DNA of 64,000 nucleotides, taken from the NCBI RefSeq assembly GCF_032884065.1, contig NC_088865.1, positions 46,712,185-46,776,184 on the forward strand, in the 5' to 3' direction. The notes under the pieces were generated by a model. That model searched no databases. It was not told the DNA's origin and saw only the letters and a list, made by a program, of their open reading frames with translations. This document shows, one piece after another, positions 46,021-58,783 of the stretch. How positions within the stretch are numbered: position 1 is the first letter of the stretch; every line of letters starts with the position of its first letter. This DNA comes from Artemia franciscana. Its lineage: Eukaryota; Arthropoda; Branchiopoda; Anostraca; Artemiidae. The position numbers and the translations under genes are program-made.

Positions 46021-47991
46021 GATGAAAATATTTATTCAGAATGTTTATAGTTATTAAATTAAAAAAAAGTTCCAAAAATTATAAGTTGCTGTGGAAATTG
46101 TACGAGTTACTATTTACATTATCAACTAAACTAATGTTAAGAAATTTATTATCAGGTTTTGCTAAGATCAAGATTCAGCCCACACCAAAACCTAACTAAA
46201 GACAATATTTTACTGTGTATAGACCCCTTTATTTTTGCTATTAATGGTTAAATTAATACTTAAAGTTAGCTATTGCGATAATTTTAGTGTATATGGTTCA
46301 TTTTCTTTTATTAACAATATCTATTTTTCTTCAAGGGGGTTTGACAGAAGAAGTCGAGCAGAGAGGGTGCACAATTTTTTTCCACTATTAACTTTTGTTC
46401 TTGTATTATCACCAAAACGGATACGTCTATTGGCTTCGCTATTCCCAGTCAAACATCTTTTCACTTATCTCACTATCCAATTTGTAAACAAATACCAAAA
46501 ATAAATCACTACAGCATCATTTTGACTCTTCTTTTTTTGTATCTTATTTTCTTTTCTTTTTTTTCTCTAAAATCCTTTCTGCTTTAACTAATTCAGATTG
46601 TCTGTGTCATCATAAGATAGATGGTGTCAATTTAACTTGACACTCCAGGCCGTGTATGAGAACGTATTGAGTTGAAATTCATTGGCGCCATGTTAAGCCA
46701 CGCATGATGATAAAATATCAGCAAAGTATATCATATATGTAAAACCATTACGAAACTATCCCTTCGATTAATTTTATGTGAAATTTATTTTGTTTTATGT
46801 CTGATTTTATATTGTTACCGAGCACTTTTAAGGTGAAAGATTAAACACAAATCATATTTCTATTTTTTTTATAGCCAGCTTTAACTTTAAAATCCGAAAC
46901 GCTGAGGAGTTATTGTCTTGATTAAAAAGATTCATGATCAGTAAGTCAAGATCAGTTTTATTTCTATGATAAAAAATGTTCATTAAAAAGAATCTATTTT
47001 GTTAAATAGATTAATTGCTCCATATGAGTCCTAAAGTTTTGATAATAGCTTTAAGATTTGACTTCTGTTTTAACGAACATATAATTAATAAATATATATT
47101 ACACTCTCTTACAAGATTGATGAAACTAAGCTCAGAAAGCTAGTAAGTTTTTCCAAAACAATGAAGTGATGCTAATTTGCTCCATAAAAATGATTTTGGG
47201 TTAAATGTGTTCAAGACTTTTGAAATTTCAACGTTTGGGAACCATGGGCCCGGAGGTACTTCCATTCTTTCTGAAAAGCTGTTCTGTTGGGGCTCTTAAG
47301 TGTTTTGGTTGTAAATAGTTCGAAATTAATCATAATATTTATCTTATATTATGATTTAATGAGCCAAAATTAACTTGGATTTTTCAACTTTATACCAACC
47401 AGCCATAACTCTTGTATGTTTCTCTTCATCTTAGTTTATTCGTTACTTTATTTGCCTATGATTTTGCTTATCTTGGAGTACGAAAAACTGCGGAGAGGGG
47501 TGACTCTGGGAAAAATGCGTAAGACTATGATGAAAACCGCAAGATTTAGGAGGGGAATCAGGCCTGAAGGTCCCCTCCCTGCAATGGGTGTGATGATTTA
47601 TATTTATCTGAATTAAATTTTAGCTGTTTGGATTTTTCTATATAAAGCTACTGTTACCGATTCTGTAAGGCTTTCTGTAGCTGTCCATCGATATCGAGTA
47701 TCAAAGAAAACTTTACATTTTTAATTGTTAGTTTAGTTTGAATAAGAATTAATCTGCAACGCTGGCAATGCAGCAGCGAAGAGTCGGTCTTATAGATGGC
47801 TCTGATTCTTTTTGTCGCATCGAGACTTGGATTTCGATTCAATGTTTTATAGATGAGTACGATAGTAATCAATGAGTATTTTCGTTGATTTTACATTAAT
47901 GTTTCAGAGCATCATTATACAAAATAGTATTTAAAAAAAAATATTCAATATTTACTGCAGGAAAGAAACAAAAAATCTTTGAAGTTGCAAC

Positions 47992-47995
<4 letters not shown>
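46021..47995. other. No gene recognised
   Basis: AT-rich sequence. No exon or transposon domain recognised. Confidence 0.4.

Positions 47996-48064
<69 letters not shown>
47996..48064. repeat. (TA)n tract
   Basis: About 69 bp of TA dinucleotides, separated by 126 bp from a second TA tract. Confidence 0.95.
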
Positions 48065-48068
<4 letters not shown>

Positions 48069-48186
48069 TATATTTATAACGAACAGTAATTTTTAAATTT
48101 ATTCATTTATGTATGTATTTTATTCGAAAACGGCTACATACTTTATCGGAACAATTGGCATCCTGGTATATTCTGGCCTTGAAAAA

Positions 48187-48190
<4 letters not shown>

Positions 48191-48275
<85 letters not shown>
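48191..48275. repeat. (TA)n tract
   Basis: About 85 bp of TA dinucleotides. Confidence 0.95.
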
Positions 48276-48277
<2 letters not shown>

Positions 48278-48329
48278 AAGCCTTATGGCCCTTTACCATA
48301 GGTTACGCTATTGCGTTGCCTATGGATTA

Positions 48330-49260
48330 AACAAGGCGCTGTCGAGGGCATGTCATTACCAGAGACATAGTCGTTAGAACTTTTTAATAATTTCAAGAAA
48401 GTGGCTATTTTTTAATTTGGACCAGTGTTGATGGGTATAAAACTGACAAGGGGGGCCTTTGCCCTCCAAGCACTGTTCAACATACCCTGAAAGTCTCAAC
48501 TTTATGCCCTCAGCTGTTCCTGAGATGTTGCTGTTGTGCCCTTTTGACAATTAACATGCACATAATTTGTTTTAATTTTGTTCAACATCCTCCGAAAGTA
48601 GTCTCAAGTAGATTTAGTAGCAGTTGCAGTCACAGTTGCAAGCTGTCGTAGTCATAAGTAGTCACAGTTACAGTCACATTTGCAGCTGCTGCATTAGTAG
48701 TAATAGTTGTAGAGGCCCTGAAATTTTCAAAGTAATACCCTTACCAGTTCTTAAGATATTGCTGATAGCTCTTTTTGATAACTTGGGTACAGATAGTTCC
48801 TTTTGATATAGCTCAACATACCCCTCAACTTTTTCAAAATTTTACGTCGATACCCTATTATTTTGAATAAAATGTTTTTTAAGATTTCTATCAGTATTAG
48901 GGGAAGGCATCTAGAAGGGCAGTAGGGGGAGGGGCTGGATGGTTGCCTCCCGTTCCTTTTTTATCATCTCTCTCAACATGCCTTTAAAGTTTTAACTTAT
49001 TACCCTTAGCATTTCCTTAGAAATTGCTTTTGTTTCCCTTAAAAACCTTCTTGCACATAGAGTGTTTTTATTTTGCTTGATATCCCTCTCAACATGTTCT
49101 ATAAGCTTTGTCTTAATACCCATAGCCTTTTTGGAGAATTAGGATCAAACGTGCCCCTCTTCCCAATAAGCAACCTTACGTGCAAACAATGGGCAATTTA
49201 CTTAGCTTACGACAATGGAACTACGAAATCAGTATCGTTTCGTAGTTCAAGGTGAAAACA
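48330..49260 (+). repeat. Degenerate tandem array, left part
   Basis: Repeats of a unit containing CATAGT(C/T)(G/A)TTA, a GAACAAGATGGCTATTT-like block, TTGCCCTCCAA(G/C)CACT, CTCAACAT(A/G)CCCT and CCTCAGCTGTTCCTGAGAT. The last block recurs near 48,513, 48,745 and 49,003, about 230-260 bp apart. A CAGTCACAGTTGCA-type triplet-like stretch (48,610-48,715) is embedded. An 11-bp-stem palindrome (GAACTACGAAA...TTTCGTAGTTC) lies at 49,218-49,248. Confidence 0.6.
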
Positions 49261-49781
49261 TCTATCTAGAATTGGATATCATAAATTTCAAACCAGTAAG
49301 CTTTTTCAGTGAATTTTAATCCCTGCGAAGCTAGTTAGATTTCGCAATACCTGGCAAAGGATTAAAGTTCGTGACCTTGAGTGAAATTATTATCCAGCAT
49401 TTCAGTAAGTGAGAGATAATCCTATGGTCATAATTATCAAATCATATAGACTCATTAATTGTTTTTGGAAATTTTTACTAATAAGCGAGCAGAAGAGGGG
49501 AGGTTTTCTGTAGCAAGCGTCGTCATACCTGCCGGGAGTGTGTCTCCCTTAAATTGCGGGGAATAGATAGCAGGAGCCTACGCTTCCCTCGCTTATTGGC
49601 ATTTCGAGCTTCTGAAATTTAGCCAACTACCATTCAGCTTTCGTGCGGTTAAGACGTGTTTTGCCCATGGTTATGTTTTTGACTCGGAATTGGATTAACA
49701 TACTTTTTGTATGAAAATGGACTCTGATATGGATACGGACTGCTTTGTTTATGCCCGGTTCTGAACTTTCTGTAGTATAAT

Positions 49782-50815
49782 AATGAAAAAGGTGTCGAAG
49801 CTACAGTGATCTTAAAATTTGCTGTTGAATTTTTCGAGTCAAGTGATATTGCCAAATCGAAGAAAATCCTGTGGGATTCGCTGCCGAAATTGACCGAGCC
49901 CTATTCAAGGCGCACGGGTTCAAACGCAGCTCTGAATCATTTGAAAGACATGTTAGAACTTCATCTGAGGACATGCCTATCTTTGTTATCCGTTCCCCAG
50001 CCGAAGTTCCCTGTATTCCAGCAGTTGCTTACTCCAGGATAGCTTCTAAGCTTAACGAAATTCAACAGACTCTTTCGCAAGTTAATGAGAAAATGTCAAC
50101 TTACGATCTGAATTTCCCCAGCCTCCCAAGCAGTGCTATTGGTAGTGATATAAGCAAAGCCACTGTTAATATCACGAATGTACCGCGTGATCTTGATAAT
50201 GCATCTAAACGGAAGAAAAGAATTGGCTGTATTTCTGGTCACGAGTGCATTGATACTGTGCGTGCCTCTGGTGATTAATTGATTGTGAAGATCGATAGCG
50301 TGGCCGCTGCTGACTTTTGCAAATCTGCACGCTCGGTTTTTCGTGATTGTGAAGCAAAAATGGTGGAGAAAAAGTTTTTCGGCATAATGAAAGGCGTTGC
50401 ACAAGATCTTGATTTTGCGCCTCTTAAAGCTTGCAGGGGTGTTCGAGACGCTATGAGAATTGGGAGCTCAAATTGTGTGAAAATTACGTTCGAAGACGAA
50501 ATCTCTCTTTCCTCGGCCCTTAAATCTGGACTGAAGATAGGCTATGAACTATTCCGAGTGTATGAATATCGGCGAATTCCTAGGTGCTGCAGGAAATGTC
50601 AATCACCTGACCACCTTGCCGCAAAATGTCTCGATCAAAACTACAAATGCTCACGGTGCTCTGGTCCCCATATGAACTCTAGTTACTCACCTTGCAGTAA
50701 CACCCCAAAGTGTGCAAATTGTAGTGGATATCATGTTGCTTACAGTTTTCGTTGCTCCAAACTAAAGGCTCTTGCAAATTCCAAAGTTCCACGACCTTCT
50801 CGCTTGCAATCATGA
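49782..50815 (+). pseudogene. LINE ORF1, zinc-knuckle nucleic-acid-binding protein
   Basis: Begins in one frame (VILKFAVEFFESSDIAKSKK, SNAALNHLKDML), shifts frame near 49,960 (to RSPAEVPCIPAVAYSRIASK), and has an in-frame TAA at 50,276-50,278. The same frame then continues (VKIDSVAAADFCKSARSVF) to three CCHC-type knuckles: CCRKCQSPDHLAAKC, CSRCSGPHMNSSYSPC and CANCSGYHVAYSFRC (about 50,584-50,757). Such ORF1 proteins coat LINE RNA as ribonucleoprotein. The reading frame ends TGA at 50,813-50,815, overlapping the ORF2 ATG by an ATGA. The true start codon is not clear. Confidence 0.8.
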
Positions 50816-53368
50816 ATGAGTATAAAGTCTCAGTGTGCTCTTTCAACATCAATGGGATAAAGGATAAAGTGTTAAGCCTTGATGAGAAACTAGTTAATCA
50901 TGATGTTGTTCTCTTACAAGAACACCTGCTCCCAAGTTGCAGTGTAAACTTTCTAAGGCAAAGCTCTCAACATGCTGTTTTCACCACGAATGCCCGCCAT
51001 ACCCGAGGTAGGCCTTCTGGCGGTCTTGCCTGTATAATTAAGCGATCTTTGCCTAGATATTTGTCTCCTAGCTGCTACCAATCATCTGAACACTATCTTG
51101 CAATCTGGCTTGCAGACGTGATCCTAATCAACGCCTATTTGCCCCATGATAGAAGATCTGTTTCTTCCTTCTCCAGTTATGCTAATGCCTGCAACAAACT
51201 AAAGACTCTCATATCTGGTATTGAGCGTCTCGGATACAAGTGGGTGCTTATAGGCGACTTAAACTGTGACATCACCGTTTCCTCGACACGAAAGGAAGCG
51301 CTTTTTCAGTGTCTATCCTCAGCATTTAAGGTCCTAGCGAAAGACCTCAGTTTTGCATATATCCACTGTAGTGGTTCTGTCTCAAATTTGGACCACTGTA
51401 TCTGCTATCATTCATTACAAACTTCAGCAGTACATGTTGATGAAGATGAGAGAGATTATTTGATATTACGGTTACTTCTGACGCATATTCGAACCAACCA
51501 TCACTGTCGCATAAGTGGTTTGAAAATGTCCACCGTACGTGCCCCCTTCCATCTTCTTTGCACAAATGCGTACCCCATTATTGACAATACTCGTGCTGAT
51601 TTGAATCGCTATTATCGTGACATTATCTTATGTATAAAGCAAGCTGAAGATGTGGCCGTCCCACTGATCCGTGTCAGGCGGAATACCCAAAAACCAATTT
51701 GGAAGTGTGATCCTTTGCTGAAAAAAGTCAAGAATAAGGCCAATTTCTGGTTAAGAATTTGGCCTGCCTGTGGTCGACCTTCTCGGGGTACTGTGTTTGA
51801 TCAAAACAAAAGACGAAACTCGAATATAAACGCCATCTTCGTGCCGTTCGTTACTCCGGTGAAATCTGCCAAGTTTCCGGATACAAGTTCTAGTGATATT
51901 ATACCTCGTCCATCTTGGATCGAACATTATTCAAAAATATTTTCGAAAGTTAATTATGCAGTGCATAAGCGTTTCTCACGTTTGCTCGAAAAAAATTTGC
52001 CGTCACGTTTATGTCAGAGACATGTGATTCCAGTTGAAAAGTGGACTATTGTTAAAGGTATTAAGGGTTTAAAATCAAAATCTTTGGATATTGATGGGAT
52101 TAGTGTTTTGAATCTTGTTCCGAATTCTTTTGAACTGGTATCTCATCTCCAACTGTTTTTTCAAATGTGTTTTAGTAGTTCGTGTGTGCCCGACTCGTTC
52201 TTATGCGGTAGCGTTACGTCACTTCTAAAAAAAAGGAAAAGATCCGGTTTCTTGTAGTTCTTATAGGCCAATAACGGTAGCTTGTACTCTTAGCAAGCTT
52301 TTTGAACACCTCCTACTATCTTATATCACTAAGCTTGCTCTAAATGATGATAATCAATCTGGTTTTAGATCGGGGCTAGGCTGTCAGCATGCTCACCGTG
52401 CTTTGACTTCTTTATTAAAAGATGCCCATCACACTCGTCGTGTACTTCGTTTCGCAACCCTAGACTTGTCTAAAGCATTTGACAGTGTTTATCATACTCA
52501 AGCATGGACAGCATTATGCTAGAGAGGAGTAAATCCGTCGGTAATTCACGTGCATCGTTTTTGGTACTCCCATTCTTACCTTCGCCTTAAGTCATTAGAT
52601 AATTCTTATTTTGGTCATATCCCTGTTCGTTGCGGTGTAAGACAAGGGGGAGTTCCTTCGCCGTATATTTTTAATGCTTGTATTGAAAATGTACTATCAA
52701 AAATATCGACTACGTGCCTACTAGGACCATCTGATATCTCATATCTGGCTTATGCGGATGACCTTCTTCTGATTAGTCAAACTGAGTCTGGTCTTGCCCG
52801 TTCAGTGAAGTCAGCTACTTCTGCTTTCCGCGATATCGGCCTGTACCTAAATATTGACAAGTGCGAGTTTCTTGTTTTCAACGGTAATAATTGTTCAGAT
52901 TCACTACACTGCGGTGGTTTTAGTATTTCTCGTGTTAAATCGTTTCGTTGGCTTGGAATAACAGTTTGCGATTCTATGAATGCTCTCCGGTCTCGTGCTG
53001 TCAAAGATATTAGTGATAAGCTGAGGCTCGGTTACTCTAAAATTGTAGCAATTCGTGGACACTATGGGAGAAGAGCGCTAACTCGGCTTTACTCAAATTT
53101 TTGCGATCATTCTGTACTCTTCTGTTCTGGTATTAGGCCACTTCTGTTGACTGGTGATCTAAAACGTATTCGTATAAATTATTACCGGTACTGCAAATTT
53201 TTTTTATATCTACCTCGTTCTTACTGGAATACAAAACTGGTTAGAAAGTATTGTGCGACAGATATTACTGGTGCTTTCGAAAAATTATCGGCCAATCTTG
53301 CTATTGAAGCGATTTATAGGCTAGGATGTTTTCATCGCCTTATCCGTCTTTTTTCTGTATGTGATTAA
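50812..53368 (+). pseudogene. LINE ORF2, endonuclease and reverse transcriptase
   Basis: Starts at ATG 50,812 within the ORF1 stop (ATGA). An APE-type endonuclease is seen as CSFNINGI, VVLLQEH, VLIGDLNCD and SNLDH, but the usual SDH near its end reads ERDYLILRL, so the catalytic histidine appears lost. RT has LDLSKAFDSV (motif A, about 52,465), VRQGGVPSPYIFNA (motif B) and YLAYADDLLL (motif C, 52,744-52,773). An A8 run at about 52,228-52,235 carries one extra base that shifts the frame, and TAG at 52,520-52,522 interrupts RT. About 850 codons in total is short for such ORF2 proteins; some sequence between EN and RT may be missing. No RNase H is seen. Confidence 0.85.
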
Positions 53369-53454
53369 ATCTATTTCTTGTATTACTTTTGCTGTTTTTC
53401 TTTTGTATTTTACTCCACTTAACCTCTGTTTTTGTAAAGTGGGTGATAAATAAA

Positions 53455-53473
53455 TTATTATTATTATTATTAT
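53455..53473 (+). repeat. (ATT)n LINE tail
   Basis: Simple repeat after GGTGATAAATAAATT, marking the LINE 3' terminus. Confidence 0.85.
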
Positions 53474-53475
53474 TT

Positions 53476-54650
53476 ATGGCCTCATGGGCTGTGGGGGTTA
53501 TTTCATCTCTGGAGATATAGTTATTTGACTTGTCGACTGTTTTGAACAAGATGGCTATTCCAAAATTTTCATCAGACATTTTTTGGAGGAGGGTAGCTAA
53601 AAAGGGAATGGGAAATGACTGGTTGCCCTCGACCATTATTTAACACCCCTCTCAACATGTCCTGAGAGTTTAAACTTAATGTCCCCTGCTGTTCTTGAGT
53701 TATTGGTGATACGCCTTTTTGGCATATCAGCTGGAAAGTTTTTGGTGTAAACTGGATACACATGATATCTTTTTATTAAGTTTAACACCCTCATTAACAG
53801 TCCCCGAAGTTTCACCTTAATACCGTTAGCCTTTTCGAGCAGACCTAAATCAAACATTGTCCCTTTTCCCAATGATAAATCCTGATGAAAAAAAAGGCAA
53901 ATCGCATATTTACAATCCTTGCCCTGAGGGCTGTTTGGGACGTTGCATCCCTGAAGGCATAGTTACTAACATTTTGACTATTTTGAACAAAATAATTTTT
54001 TCAGAATTTCGATCAGTGTTGAGAGGAGAGGGTATATAAAAAGGGGAAGGGGCTGGTTGCCCTACGATCACTCTTCAGCATACCCTGAAGGTTTGAACTT
54101 AATATCCTCAGCTGTTCCTAAGATATTGCTGATGCGCCCTTTTCACAATCAACATACATACAGTGAGTTTTGTTTATGTTCGGCAGCCCTCTGAAAAGCA
54201 GTAGGGTGTTACGTCATCCCCATAGGTATAGTTACCTTTAGACTATTTCGAACAAGATGGGTATTTCAAAATTCGAATCAATGTTTTTGGAAGGAGGATA
54301 GCTAAAAATGGCATGAGTGGGGCAGGCAGCCCTCCAACCACTTTTCAACATTCTCCTCAATGTGTCCTGAAAGTATCAACTTAATACCCTTAGTCGTTCC
54401 TAAGATATTTCTGATCCTCACCCTCAACATTGCAATTCTGCCCCTCAATATTCTCCAAAGTTTCACTTAATGCCCTTAGCCTTTTTGGATGCAGCCAGAA
54501 TCAAACTTTCCCCTTTTGTTAATGATGAATCCTACATTTAAGAAATTCTTGCCTTGCGCCGTGAGGGCAGGGCATCTCTGGGGAATCAGCTATTGGACCT
54601 TTTGACTAGTTCGAATGAAATGACGATCTCGGAATTCGGATCGGATGCAT
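53476..54650 (+). repeat. Degenerate tandem array, right part
   Basis: The same unit as 48,330-49,260. The GAACAA(G/A)AT(G/A)-containing block recurs near 53,545, 53,984, 54,250 and 54,610. The CTGTTC(C/T)T(A/G)AGAT block recurs near 53,690, 54,110 and 54,395. Spacing 260-440 bp, units strongly diverged. Some wording (CATAGTTA, GACTATTTTGAACAAAAT, GGTTGCCCT) is also shared with the R1 repeats, so the array may have grown from an R1-related segment. Confidence 0.6.
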
Positions 54651-56288
54651 TTGGGAAAAAGGGCGTGTCTAATACTAATAGAAATTGTAACAAGCCATTT
54701 AACCAATACAGTTATGCCTTCGTAGATGCCATATCCTCGGGGCAAGGAAGACAAATTATGCAATTTGTCCATGTTTTACATGCAGGATTTATAAAGCGGA
54801 ATTCCAACACACGCTTTTATAAGGGAAATAAACTATAATAAGACAAATTCTTCACGCTAAGTTTTTTTCTTACACAGTTTTATTAATTGTTTTGTTAACA
54901 TATTGATTTTGCTGGATTCAAATATGCAAAACGTTCTTTTCCCCATCAATGTCTTCTTTTTTATTACAATGTTAGCGGCTCCGTTAATATGCCGCTAGTC
55001 CTGGTAAATTTCTCATTTTATAAAAGTATCTAAAAGCTGCAAATTTTGTCTCTATCTTTTAATTTTGGGGGAAAATCACCCCCTTTCTAGGTACTCTCTT
55101 GCATATATTTGTAGAGGTCCGAACATGGAAAAATAACAGAAAAATTAATAGAAGTGTCTTTTTTTCCGTAAAGGGCAGTAGCCTATATTCAACATTTGCA
55201 CTTGGCGGCCAAATTTCTTGCTACGCCACTGTATCTTATGTTGGTATGTATGCCAACATGGCACTGAATTCGCCCCTGTTTTCATAATAGAAGAAACGGC
55301 TAGGAAAACTGCCAACAGAGGGTCTCTTTGAAGTTTACTACTGGGCTCAGTGATGGCTTGCTGAATGTGCAGCACTAGACACTGCTGTTAACTTTCATTA
55401 CGGTTAAAAGTTTAAGTTTTATTTTTAGTTCATTTATTTGATTTTCTCCTTTTTCTACGAAAAGCACCAAGTAAAGAACTCCTGGGCTCGTCTGGAAAAT
55501 AATGGACTATATTTTGCTAATGTCTCGAATTCTCCGAGAGTTGCCGAAATCTGAATGCTATAAACTAGATAAAATCGCTCTTTTTTAGAAGTGACACACT
55601 CTTGCCTAGCAACATCTTACCTAGCAACATCCTGCCTAGTAATATCACTTGCCAAAAATCCCCCTGTCTTCTTTGAATTTATGTATGCCTAAGCGCATTT
55701 CTTTGCGCAAGCTTTGAAAGGTGAAGAATCATTAGAATCACTGTGAGAATGGAAATAAATTTAGGATAATAATCTCTGAATAACAGAGACTTTAGTTAAT
55801 GTTAGGATTTAATTTGAATGAGTTCAATTTGTTAATATTATGATTCATCAATTTTTTGATTTAATTGAACTAATTTCATTGGATAATCTCCTCATTGTAG
55901 TTGAATTTAAATTAATAGTCTTCAAATTCAGTTGATCATCTGATGAAGGTTGCCAGCGGATGACAAAAAAGATCACTTGATTTCGGCAATACAAAAAAAA
56001 ATCACTAGAAATAGCGATAAATCATTAGAGGTGGCAACCCGGCATCTGGTTTTAGCTAAATAACAAGTAAACGTTGGTACCCACCCTATTTTGGGAGTCT
56101 ATTAAAATCAGCGGGCTTGTTTATTACCGAATTTTAAACGGGTTTGTTTAAACTTTGATAAGTTAGACATGAAACGTTGCAAAATAAACGTTACAGGTGA
56201 GTAATAAAAGTTTGAAAATATCTCATTTTGTTGCTATTTGTATTTGTATCTCAATTTGTTTTTGAAGGATGATTTTGATAACAATGAT
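54651..56288. other. No gene recognised; 16-bp tandem
   Basis: 55,600-55,650 holds three imperfect copies of GCCTAGCAACATC(T/C)T. Otherwise AT-rich without recognisable gene. Confidence 0.4.
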
Positions 56289-56607
56289 AGGTACTTATGT
56301 ATTATACCAAATACACTCAAGAAGTGAAGTTACGCTAATCATAATGAAATATACCAAAACATAATGAAAATATAATACTTTAGTCCATGTAATAATATAA
56401 TTTGTCCTATATATTTGCTAATAAGGGGGTGGGGTGGGGGTAAATTAACTCAACCTCACCCTCCCCCCTAATTTGCAAATATACAATGCATACAAGTCCA
56501 ATGCATTCTGTCACCCGTCATTTGTCTGTGTGGCTGTGAAAGCGGTTTTCTCAGATCTCACATTCAACAAACTTTTTGTCTGTGTTTGGTATAATACATA
56601 AGTATCC
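56289..56607. mobile_element. About 319-bp MITE with 24-bp inverted ends
   Basis: Left TACTTATGTATTATACCAAA (after GG) is matched by right TTTGGTATAATACATAAGTA, with a few more paired bases inside. Internally it carries AACATAATGAAAATATAATA, G-rich and C-rich runs and CATTCTGTCACCCGTCA, as in the copy at 5,689. ATGATA occurs just outside each end and may be a target duplication, though the exact border is uncertain. Confidence 0.7.
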
Positions 56608-58641
56608 GATGATACTCAACATCGTTGTAAATTTGTAAACTAAAAAATAAGTTTCGAAATGAAAATCAAGAGCAACACTAAGACTTCAAATGGACTCAGG
56701 TGAGATTTACTCTATAAAGGCATTCGCCATGCAAACAGGCGTACCTTTACAAAAAACATAAGAATTTGTTTCATATCCGACAAGATGCTTATCGTCCGAT
56801 AACGTTTTGCAGAGATGGTGGGTTTTTCGTAATGCATGACAAAAACAATAGGCATTAGAAAGATGTTTGAATAAAATCCCCCTTGGGATATGAGCTCGTC
56901 AGTTTAAATCCCAAGATAGGCGATTTTATTTGTGAAATTTTGAGCCGAAATCAAAACTGTTTTTTCAAATGACAAGTTGCTTCATGTTGATTCTATGCAA
57001 TTAAATAAAATAAGTTTGATAACACTTACAATGCCTCGTAAAAATGTTGCATTGTCTGATACTTCGTGTTGAACAACGTTCAGTTACATTGTAAAGCCAA
57101 GTTGTAGACAAGGGGCTGCGCGCTTTTACCACCTAGTGTAATAATTGATTAAAAAATGTTAGTTTTTGGTACGAAAATAAAGATTGAAGTTGAAACTTAA
57201 AATAAATCATATTTTTGCTTCACAGATTATGCAAGATATATCTACAAAACTAGATTAAACAAACTAGATCGTGATTTTTCTGTGTATTTATATAATTCTA
57301 AAAACTAGTACTTTGCTGAAATTACTCAACCAAGGAATTTTGCGTTTTTTAATTGTACATTTCAAAGTGCCATTTCCACCACCAAAAATACCAGTATTAT
57401 TCGTGCTGAACACAGTACATTCTACACCCTGCGTGGCGCGTGCCACGTGATGCACACGATTTGTATAACTGGGCAACCCATCGGTAAAAGAGGTTTAAAT
57501 GAAGAAAGTCTTTTAAAACTTGGTTTGAAATATATAAAGCCACCGTTCTTCAACCTTGGGAAGCGAATACTGGGTGAAAAAAATCGGTGTGAAAGAGGAA
57601 AGACTTAAGACTCATGTAAGAAAAGACTTGCTACAATGTAGTTTTCTACTGAGCCGAAGCTAATTGTCTCCGTATGCAAACAGTAATTTTCTGGTTATTG
57701 TCTGATTTCATAGATCCAAATTCTCGAGTGTATAATTATCTGCTAACAGATAATTACCAACCTATTATTTTATTAACTGATTGATTTCGGAATAGTATCT
57801 ACTGTAAAGGATCGTTTGGTCGTTACCTTCACTTCTATCTACTTTTTGAGGGGGAGAGAGGCTGGGACGATAAAAACATTGAGAAAAGACGTTCTGGTGG
57901 TTTATCCTGCGGTTAAATCGGATCTGTATTTGAAATGTATTAAGAAAACAAAAAATGTTAGAGAATTTCAAAAATTTTCTGAGTTAAGTACAATGGTTCT
58001 TTTCGGTATGGTATCTTGAAACATTTTCTTTTGAAGCCTTTTCCCTTGCCAACTAACCTTTGGTATTTTTGGGACATTTAGCGGATTGTGACATGGAGAA
58101 ATGTATCTTTCAAATCAAGGTATGCTCTATACTTTTGACCAATGCAAGATCTTTTAACTGACCTCAGGGTTTTCATTCGAAGTTTTATGTATATATATTT
58201 CATTAGACTTGATTGAATATTATTCACGAATCGCCTGACTTTGTTTACACAGCTGAAATTCAACAAAATTTATTGTCCTTAATTTCTTCAGCTCTTAACA
58301 TTTTCAAACACTATTTAAACTCCATACTTGCTAATCTGTAATATTGCCATTCTGTAAAAGGTCTCGAAGTTAGAGATCGAGTTACAAACAACTATCGCCT
58401 ACTGTTGCTCCGCAGCACATATAATGAAACATATGTAAGATATTTATTGATATAATATTCTCATTGTAGCCACAATAATGAACTAGCTGTTTTTTATATA
58501 TTGATTTGAATTTCTGTTCATATACAGCGAGGTTAAATAATATTTTAGACAAGGTGGGGGGGGGCATAAATCCCTCTCTTAAGGACAAGAAATTACTATA
58601 AGTGTGACGTAAGTGAGAACGAAGATGGAAATGCCTTTTCA
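56608..58641. other. No gene recognised
   Basis: Mostly AT-rich. A minus-strand 62-codon frame (57,288-57,476) lies in a locally GC-richer patch with the palindrome GTGGCGCGTGCCAC, but no family is recognised. Confidence 0.35.
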
Positions 58642-58783
58642 TCGTACAGGAACAAAACAATTCCTAGAAACGAGGCCTTTTTTGCGAAGACGAGGACACC
58701 CCGCCTTTTATATCGTACAGGAACAAAACAATTCCTAGAAATGAGGCCTTTTTTGCCAAGAGAGTGACACCCTGCCTTTTATT
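58642..58783 (+). repeat. 71-bp tandem duplication
   Basis: Two adjacent copies (58,642-58,712 and 58,713-58,783) beginning TCGTACAGGAACAAAACAAT, differing at several positions. Confidence 0.9.

Larger units (their letters stand above)
49500..53475 (+). mobile_element. Nearly full-length LINE (Jockey/I-like)
   Basis: A non-LTR element with a GC-richer leader (from about 49,500), gag-like ORF1 with zinc knuckles, ORF2 with endonuclease and reverse transcriptase, a short 3' UTR and an (ATT)n tail at 53,455-53,473. The element sits within a tandem array whose units are found on both sides. Defects: ORF1 frameshift and stop, ORF2 frameshift near 52,235 and stop at 52,520. The 5' boundary is approximate and I found no target duplication. 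Confidence 0.85.

Noticed and set aside
49218-49248. Hairpin as a transcription terminator
   Set aside because: Factor-independent terminators are not expected in this kind of genome, and the palindrome lies in degenerate array sequence.
57288-57476. Minus-strand 62-codon ORF with FGGGNGT as an exon
   Set aside because: Somewhat GC-richer than its surroundings but no convincing donor and no family recognised.
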